DNA of 58,595 nt. Source: Chloroflexota bacterium. GTDB taxonomy: Bacteria > Chloroflexota > Dehalococcoidia > JACPPY01. Location: contig JACPPY010000004.1 of NCBI GenBank assembly GCA_016190755.1, positions 1-58,595 of the forward strand, read 5' to 3'. Under the pieces are notes generated by a model. The model saw nothing but the letters and a program-made list of their open reading frames with translations, was not told the origin of the DNA and ran no database searches. A program made the position numbers and the translations under genes. Every line of letters begins with the position of its first letter. The stretch's first letter is position 1. This document shows, piece by piece, positions 53,457 through 58,595 of this stretch.

Positions 53457-54647
53457 CTAGGCGAAGTCCGAATAAATACGCGCCAGGTCCAGTCCGCCCA
53501 TCTTGACCCTCTGAAAGTCCCTCCCTATCTCTGCCCTGGCTTCAAAAAGTTCATGCCTTCTGCTCCCATTCTGTATGGCCTGGTCCGCCTCGATGAACGC
53601 TGCCAGCCGGTCGGCAGCCTTCACCAGAGTGCCGTCCCTTGCCGAATGGCGGTCATCGTTATACAGATCCATGATTTCTGCTGCCGTCACCTTATGCCTC
53701 TTGCCATTGACAACAATCGAATCACTAAACTCGTCCTCGGCGAAAAGCCTCATCTCATGCCGCCATCTGTAGGGTATCAGACCGTATACGGACCTGTTCA
53801 TGTATTCCTTTTCTATGTCTTTGATCAGCCCGTGCAGTCCAGATACAGCCCGCTTTACAGGCAGGATTATGTCGCGCGTTAGGACCTCGGGTAAGTCGTG
53901 GAACAGCCCGGTGAAGTAGTTGTTCACACATCTGGACTTTGCGGCCTTCACTTCCAATGAGAACAGGTAGGATAGCATAGCAACGAAAAGCATATGGCCC
54001 AGCACAGATGTCATAGGTACGCGGTGGATGTTCGACCATCTAACCTGGAACCGTAGCTCACCGCACAGATTGATGAAATGCCGGCACTTGTCTTGCATCT
54101 TCAGTTGCATCATCCCCTGCAGGTCAGCGTAGGCATTTTGTTGTTCATCCAGGTTCTGCCTGATTAATCCCATCTCAGACCCGTCCGGGTTCGTCCGTTC
54201 CAGTATACGGAACTCCCAATCTGAAGCGCAGAAGTGGGCTGCCGAAAGAATGCGCCTGTTGATGTTACCGTCTGTCGAGTCCAGGAAATATGCCCTGAAT
54301 CTGGTGCAGAACTCCGGACCTAGAGGACCAAGCAGGGGCAATAGTGCAGCAAAAACGTATTCATTAAGCTCGCGATACTTCTGTTGGTCCGCTTTTATCC
54401 TGTAGTACACAGGCGGCTTGATATCCGTAAGCACCACACGCTGCAGGTACTCGAAGAGGCCACCTTCGATTATCTCCAACCAGTCGAACCCCGCTTTATC
54501 CTCCTCGAACTTGCCGAGGAAGTAAGCTATCACCATTTTGTGCGCCTGTTTGTCCAACTCGTATAGCTCCACAGGCCGCAGCTTGTCGTTCCATCTCTGC
54601 ATGTAGGCGGCGTCGAAGAGCCGCAGGAGCAAAGCCTTAGTTATCAT
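53457..54647 (-). CDS. HD-domain protein, probable phosphohydrolase
   Basis: ATG 54647 with GGAGG upstream gives 396 residues. HD motifs are in order in the second half: SVLGHMLFVAML (His), GLFHDLPEVLTRDI (HD) and KAADRLAAFIEADQ (Asp), the YfbR/5'-deoxynucleotidase-like HD_3 pattern. The N-terminal half (residues 1-200) has no recognised domain, with WNDKLRPVELYELDKQAHKM and IKPPVYYRIKADQQKY. It may act on nucleotides or a nucleotide second messenger. It is convergent with the response regulator gene before it. Confidence 0.8.
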   Translation of the reverse strand: MITKALLLRLFDAAYMQRWNDKLRPVELYELDKQAHKMVIAYFLGKFEEDKAGFDWLEIIEGGLFEYLQRVVLTDIKPPVYYRIKADQQKYRELNEYVFAALLPLLGPLGPEFCTRFRAYFLDSTDGNINRRILSAAHFCASDWEFRILERTNPDGSEMGLIRQNLDEQQNAYADLQGMMQLKMQDKCRHFINLCGELRFQVRWSNIHRVPMTSVLGHMLFVAMLSYLFSLEVKAAKSRCVNNYFTGLFHDLPEVLTRDIILPVKRAVSGLHGLIKDIEKEYMNRSVYGLIPYRWRHEMRLFAEDEFSDSIVVNGKRHKVTAAEIMDLYNDDRHSARDGTLVKAADRLAAFIEADQAIQNGSRRHELFEARAEIGRDFQRVKMGGLDLARIYSDFA

Positions 54648-54870
54648 GGGCGGCCTCCAGGCGAGCATGGCCCGCAGTCAGCTACTTGTCGCGGCCGCCG
54701 CCCGATATGCCAGATAGCAACTCGTGTTTGCACGCACATATTATATGCCAATGACCAATTAGAAGAGGAACCCAGAGGACGACTATAAAGTTTTTGGAAA
54801 GGCGAACAAGAGCTTGACAGATTGCTCGCGGTGACAGGAAACCGGTCTGTAACTTACTGATTGGTCCGGC

Positions 54871-55665
54871 CTATCCAGCGTACCCTTTCACTGTGGCATG
54901 CCCGATTCCCAATGTCCTTGACGTCTCGCGAAGGCAAGACACACACCAGGACCTTTGTCCATTGCCGGCAGATTCGGGTTCAAGTATATAGCCGAGTCTC
55001 TCAACTGTCCTGATGAGCGTAGGGCGAATTGCGTTCTGATGTAGCTTACGACGCAGGCGGCATACCCACGTCCGCAATACTTTTACGTCAGGGTGTCTCT
55101 CCGATCCCCATATCAAGCCCATCAACTCCTCATAGGGTATCGCCCGACCGACGTTACGAGACAACTCGCTCATGAGCATCCATTCTATACGTGTCAGCCT
55201 TATCTCTTGGCCTCCTGCAACCACCCTGCGGGTGGCAAAATCGACGGTCAACGACCCCAGGTTGAAGGGGTCGGCGGGATAGGAGGTATGGTTATCCGTC
55301 ACAGCGCGCCGCCGCAGGGCTTCGATCCTGGCGACCAACTCATCAGGGTTGAAGGGCTTGGCCATGTAATCATCGGCGCCAAGCTTCAGGCCTCTAATCT
55401 TCGTTTCGTCATCGCCCAGTACGCTGAGCACGATGACCGGGATGGGAGAGAATGTTCGTAGTTCTTTCAGCGTCTCAAAACCGTCTTTTACTGGCATCAT
55501 GACGTCCAGTACCATGAGGTCAGGGTGGTTCTCTCGTGTCAGTTCCAGCGCTTCAGCTCCGTTCTTCGCCGCCAGTACGTCGTACCCTGACGACTTTAGC
55601 TTGACCGCCAGGAACCCCAATATCTTCTCGTGGTCATCCACCAGCAGGACACGGAATCGGTTCAT
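54871..55665 (-). CDS. OmpR-family response regulator (orphan)
   Basis: ATG 55665 follows GGGAGG and gives 264 residues. A complete receiver (DDHE, Asp54 in MVLDVMMPVKDG, YMAKPFNP) and winged helix (IRLTRIEWMLMSELSRNVGR, LRTWVCRLRRKLH) are followed by an unusual tail of about 35 residues (SWCVSCLRETSRTLGIGHAT) with two cysteines. The tail could be a regulatory or redox-sensitive extension. No cognate kinase gene is adjacent. Confidence 0.9.
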   Translation of the reverse strand: MNRFRVLLVDDHEKILGFLAVKLKSSGYDVLAAKNGAEALELTRENHPDLMVLDVMMPVKDGFETLKELRTFSPIPVIVLSVLGDDETKIRGLKLGADDYMAKPFNPDELVARIEALRRRAVTDNHTSYPADPFNLGSLTVDFATRRVVAGGQEIRLTRIEWMLMSELSRNVGRAIPYEELMGLIWGSERHPDVKVLRTWVCRLRRKLHQNAIRPTLIRTVERLGYILEPESAGNGQRSWCVSCLRETSRTLGIGHATVKGYAG

Positions 55666-56341
55666 ACCTGCCTCCCGGCAGCGATTACTTGGGCAGTCAT
55701 CGGCAATGATCAACCGTACCGTCGTTTCGTTATTAGTAAGTACTTCTGCATCTACCAAGCCCAGTTTAACGAACAAGTCATCTTCCATAGTAAGCTCGAC
55801 CAGAAGCCTTGTCAATGAGTACTACCTATTCCGGAATAAGTGCGTATACCTACCGCCTGCCATGTTTCCGTAGCTGTTCTTTGCGTATCCTCTAGCAGAC
55901 ACTAACGGCAGTTTTCATGCTTAGTCTATTGCCTGGAAGTATATGCCAGCGTCAGGTGAGGCGGCTTGGCGATCAGCATTTTTCCGGTGCAAGATATACA
56001 TTCTTGCGGATTGAACCCATCGCCGCTAGACCGGATAATAGGTTTGAAGCGCAAAGAGCACAACCGCAACAGGGAGGCAACGCGAGGTTGGCCTCCTTGA
56101 CTTGTGTCTAAACTGAAACCAAAGTGGAACCTTCATGCCCGCTCGGAAAGCTCTCTAGGCCGCGCGTGGAGTGAACGAAGGGGCGCAGCCCCTTCGAGTA
56201 ATACAATCCCCTCTCTCACCTGAACGTAGTGAAGGCAAGGAGAGGGGATCACAGGGGTGTGTGCTCCTTGATACAAACAGTACCCGTTTCACTTTGGAAT
56301 AAGTATAGTACGCCGGGGAAAGCACCAGAGAGGAATTGAAG
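55666..56341 (+). other. non-coding interval between two regulator genes
   Basis: About 676 bases without a supported gene. It contains a hairpin GGAGGCAAC/GTT-G-GCCTCC near 56073-56097 and the palindromic element at 56176-56249. An in-frame extension of the regulator gene upstream of 55665 exists but has no ribosome-binding site. Confidence 0.4.
56176..56249 (+). repeat. REP-like palindromic element
   Basis: Two adjacent perfect stem-loops: CGAAGGGGC-GCA-GCCCCTTCG (56176-56196) and ATCCCCTCTC (56206-56215)/GAGAGGGGAT (56240-56249), the latter enclosing TCACCTGAACGTAGTGAAGG. This looks like a dispersed intergenic repeat, but its copy number cannot be seen from one window. Confidence 0.6.
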
Positions 56342-57106
56342 ATGGATGTGCGCCAGCAATACCAGGACATGCGAATGACCATCGAAAGCCCGAGCCCATG
56401 CAACGTTGACCGGGCCATAGCGGTCATAGTAGTAGATGAAAACCATGTCTTCCGACGTGGCCTTGTGTCGGTGCTCAAGGACTACCCGGACTTCGTTGTC
56501 GTCGGGGACGTACCGAATGCAAAGGAGGCGACAGCCCGAACAACAGTCCGCCGGCCTGACATAGTTATCTTCGGTTCGGCTGGCCCTGACGCCAACGGTA
56601 TCCAGTCCATATGGGAACTCAGGCAGATGTTCCCTAGAGCCAAAGTCTTTGTCCTCACCGCATCATGCAACCAGGACTACATTCTGAAGGCCATGGAAGC
56701 AGGGGCCAAGGGCTACATGCACAAAACAGCGGGGGTCTCTGAACTTGTTGAATCTCTACGCCTGATCGCACGCGGAGATGCGGTGGTCTATCCGTCCAGG
56801 GTCATGAGCCCTCTGATTGCGGCTGAGGCCACCAGGGAGAAAAGAGGCGCATTCAACGGACTTAGCCCACGAGAGCAAGAGGTCCTGACCCTGGTAGCTC
56901 AGGGATCCAGCAATAAGGAGATCGCCGCCCGGTGCTACGTGAGCGAGGCAACGGTCAAGGCCCACGTGCGGCGAATACGGGAAAAGTTATGTGTAAAGAA
57001 CCGAGCCCAGGCTGTCGGACTCGCAGTGACCCGGGGCCTGTTGAACACGGATGCCTCTCTGAATATTCCCCTTGCATCCTGCTATCCCGGCGCCCCCTTC
57101 CCTTGA
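56342..57106 (+). CDS. NarL/LuxR-family regulator with degenerate receiver
   Basis: ATG 56342 (AGAGGAA upstream) gives 254 residues. The N-terminal domain is a receiver by pattern (VDENHVFRRGLVSVLKDYPD, KAMEAGAKGYMHKTAG), but the phospho-acceptor aspartate is replaced: RPDIVIFGSAGPDANG has Gly78 where NarL-type proteins have Asp. The C-terminal LuxR HTH (LSPREQEVLTLVAQGSSNKE, SEATVKAHVRRIREKL) is intact. It is probably a DNA-binding regulator controlled by ligand or protein contact rather than phosphorylation. Its 3' end overlaps the APC gene tail to tail. Confidence 0.9.
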   Translation: MDVRQQYQDMRMTIESPSPCNVDRAIAVIVVDENHVFRRGLVSVLKDYPDFVVVGDVPNAKEATARTTVRRPDIVIFGSAGPDANGIQSIWELRQMFPRAKVFVLTASCNQDYILKAMEAGAKGYMHKTAGVSELVESLRLIARGDAVVYPSRVMSPLIAAEATREKRGAFNGLSPREQEVLTLVAQGSSNKEIAARCYVSEATVKAHVRRIREKLCVKNRAQAVGLAVTRGLLNTDASLNIPLASCYPGAPFP

Positions 57107-58595
57107 TCACGCTCGTGATCGTGTTTGTGCGTAGGTACATGCTCGTAGTGCGTGGTGCGGAGAGCCGTTCGGCTGATCAGTGACATGCCCTTCCGACGGC
57201 GGTACAGCACATATATCAATATGCCGAGCACCATCCATGCTATGCCGAACCAGCGACTGTAGGGTTCTACCAAAATTACTATGAACCATACCCCCACTGT
57301 GGCCAGCAGGCCCAGCAGGGCCGTCAGAGGCAGGCGATGACCCTTGATGGATATGTTAGGCCTTAGCCGGAAGGGGCGTGGGTGGTCGGGATGGTTCACA
57401 CGCAGCATGAGAACCGATGCGTGCGCCAGGGCAAATGTGACCATCGAGCCGAAGGCATATAGGCCGCCCATTACGGTAAACATGTTGGGCAGTATCAATC
57501 CCTGGACTATTATGAACATGGAGATGCCAGCAAACAGCATGATGCCGACGTACGGGGTTTTGAAGCGACGATGGACGCGCCCGAATATCGGCGGCAAGCT
57601 GCTGTGCTCGGCCAGGGAGTATGAGATGCGAGATATGCCCAGTAGTCCCGCGTTACCAGCGACAGTTAATATAGCTGTACCCATTATGGCCACAAGTGGC
57701 GGAAACACGGAACGGAATAGGTTTACAAAAAACGCGATCACCGCTTGTGTTGACGGATCATCACTGCGGCTTGCGGCGAAGGCCAGCGGGTCTATGCCAT
57801 TGTATATACCGTTGGCTATGCCCGCTATGGCGTCTTCCGACCAGTTGTTAGCCAGGTCCACAGGGCTCATGAGGCTGAAGGCACTTATGGCGATGCCGGA
57901 GAAGAGCAATAGTACGGTGAAAATCATGAGTATGAGCGCACGGGGTACACGTTTCTGCGGCTCCCGGGCTTCACCGGCAAGTTGGGACATAGACTCTATG
58001 CCCGTATAGGCCACAGTGGCTATGGCTATTCCATATACCAGGTTGTCTACGGAAGGCCAGTTGTTTGTTATCCTGCTCCACACTATGCTACCGCTGAAGA
58101 ACAGCATAAGGCCTGTGACGACCATCAGGGACTCCGCCGCTATGTCGGTAATCGCCAGGCCGAAGTTGAGCCTGGCAGACTCCCGTACACCGAGGACGTT
58201 GACTGCCATCAAGACGAACACGATACCGACTGACGTCAAGATTCCCACCGAAGGATTTCTGAGTACCGGGAAGAAGTATGCCAGGTAATGCGGCACAGTG
58301 AAGATAGATATGGAAATAGTGATGATGTAGGAGAACATCAATGCCCATCCGGCCAAGAAGGCGATCAGGTCATTGAAGGCATGGCGGGCGAAGGATGCCG
58401 AGCCGCCGGCTTCGGGAAACATGGCGGTGCCCTCGGCATAGGTCAGCGCAGTGAATACGAAGAACAGCCAGGCAGCGCCCAGCGCAATGGGGGTAGCGCC
58501 CAAAGCAGACACGGCTACCAGGCCCAGCGCATAGAAGATGGAAGAGCCAACGTCTCCATACCCAACACTGTACAGGCCGGGTATGCCCAGCACCC
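57082..58595 (-). CDS. APC-family amino acid/polyamine permease (5' end beyond the window)
   Basis: At least 503 residues with about 12 membrane segments. The start region GLYSVGYGDVGSSIFYALGL and PEAGGSASFARHAF match the APC superfamily amino-acid transporters. The frame continues to the window edge, so the N-terminus is probably cut by a few residues. The C-terminus is a charged, His-rich tail (HYEHVPTHKHDHERDQ) that may bind metal. The 3' end overlaps the LuxR-type gene by 25 bases. The substrate could be an amino acid or polyamine. Confidence 0.9.
   Translation of the reverse strand, partial: VLGIPGLYSVGYGDVGSSIFYALGLVAVSALGATPIALGAAWLFFVFTALTYAEGTAMFPEAGGSASFARHAFNDLIAFLAGWALMFSYIITISISIFTVPHYLAYFFPVLRNPSVGILTSVGIVFVLMAVNVLGVRESARLNFGLAITDIAAESLMVVTGLMLFFSGSIVWSRITNNWPSVDNLVYGIAIATVAYTGIESMSQLAGEAREPQKRVPRALILMIFTVLLLFSGIAISAFSLMSPVDLANNWSEDAIAGIANGIYNGIDPLAFAASRSDDPSTQAVIAFFVNLFRSVFPPLVAIMGTAILTVAGNAGLLGISRISYSLAEHSSLPPIFGRVHRRFKTPYVGIMLFAGISMFIIVQGLILPNMFTVMGGLYAFGSMVTFALAHASVLMLRVNHPDHPRPFRLRPNISIKGHRLPLTALLGLLATVGVWFIVILVEPYSRWFGIAWMVLGILIYVLYRRRKGMSLISRTALRTTHYEHVPTHKHDHERDQGKGAPG

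Noticed and set aside
1-58595. tRNA, rRNA, insertion sequences, phage integration sites
   Set aside because: Scanning by eye found no cloverleaf with conserved T-loop, no rRNA segment, no transposase or integrase motifs and no flanking direct repeats at the islands. A covariance search would be more sensitive.

Overview
The window reads as a chromosomal segment of a Chloroflexota bacterium, most likely Dehalococcoidia-like. This is an inference from gene content, with no marker gene to settle it. The pointers are a long SRP RNA with an Alu domain, a Thi4-type thiazole synthase, PdxS/PdxT vitamin B6 synthesis, a RemA-gmk pair, a SpoIIIAA/R3H ATPase, a geranylgeranyl-reductase-like flavoprotein, a Memo/AMMECR1/radical-SAM set, and many two-component regulators. 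No rRNA, tRNA, CRISPR array or transposase was found.

Layout. 0-6.7 kb: a TPP-riboswitch-controlled thiamine operon (thiC, thi4, an archaemetzincin-like gene, cinA) followed by polyamine genes (type III PLP decarboxylase, speE). 6.7-16.2 kb (island A, minus strand, visibly less GC-rich): a transport and catabolic cluster with a flavoprotein dehydrogenase, an ABC binding lipoprotein, a fused ABC permease, a carboxymuconolactone-decarboxylase-like protein, a short-chain dehydrogenase and a probable selenoprotein, plus decayed remnants including a UbiD decarboxylase. 16.2-29.6 kb: housekeeping genes (cysteine desulfurase, SRP RNA, rsmA, ispE, tyrA-aroA-remA-gmk-glyS-sbcD, coaE) and the radical SAM plus fused Memo-AMMECR1 pair. 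29.7-39.9 kb (island B): a second transport and catabolic cluster with a class IV aminotransferase, binding lipoprotein, two amidohydrolases, fused permease, isochorismatase-like hydrolase, D-cysteine-desulfhydrase-like enzyme and MmgE/PrpD protein. 40.1-47.2 kb: lone receiver, pdxS-pdxT, SpoIIIAA/R3H, tmk, DUF429, flavin reductase and MBL hydrolase. 47.2-58.6 kb: a signalling region with two histidine kinases, four response regulators (one with a degenerate receiver), an HD-domain protein, a cupredoxin and an APC permease running off the end.

How the genes work together. Both islands pair an Fe/thiamine-type (AfuA/ThiP-like) binding protein and two-domain permease with organic-acid and amide-processing enzymes, and both lack a local ATPase. 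They look like uptake-plus-degradation modules for small organic substrates that borrow a shared ATPase. Each binding-protein gene has a TTGACA-N17-TATACT promoter. Island B also carries an RNA segment with mutually exclusive pairings ending in a strong terminator, and an inverted repeat over the ribosome-binding site of the permease.

Most notable observations: an in-frame UGA (codon 99) with a candidate SECIS hairpin in a UGSC/GrdB-like protein that would restore a 566-residue selenoprotein; the attenuator-like RNA at 32411-32543; a bacterial Thi4 with a yeast-like active-site cysteine; a fused Memo-AMMECR1 protein beside its radical SAM partner; and a metzincin-like thiamine-operon protein that has lost its catalytic HE pair.
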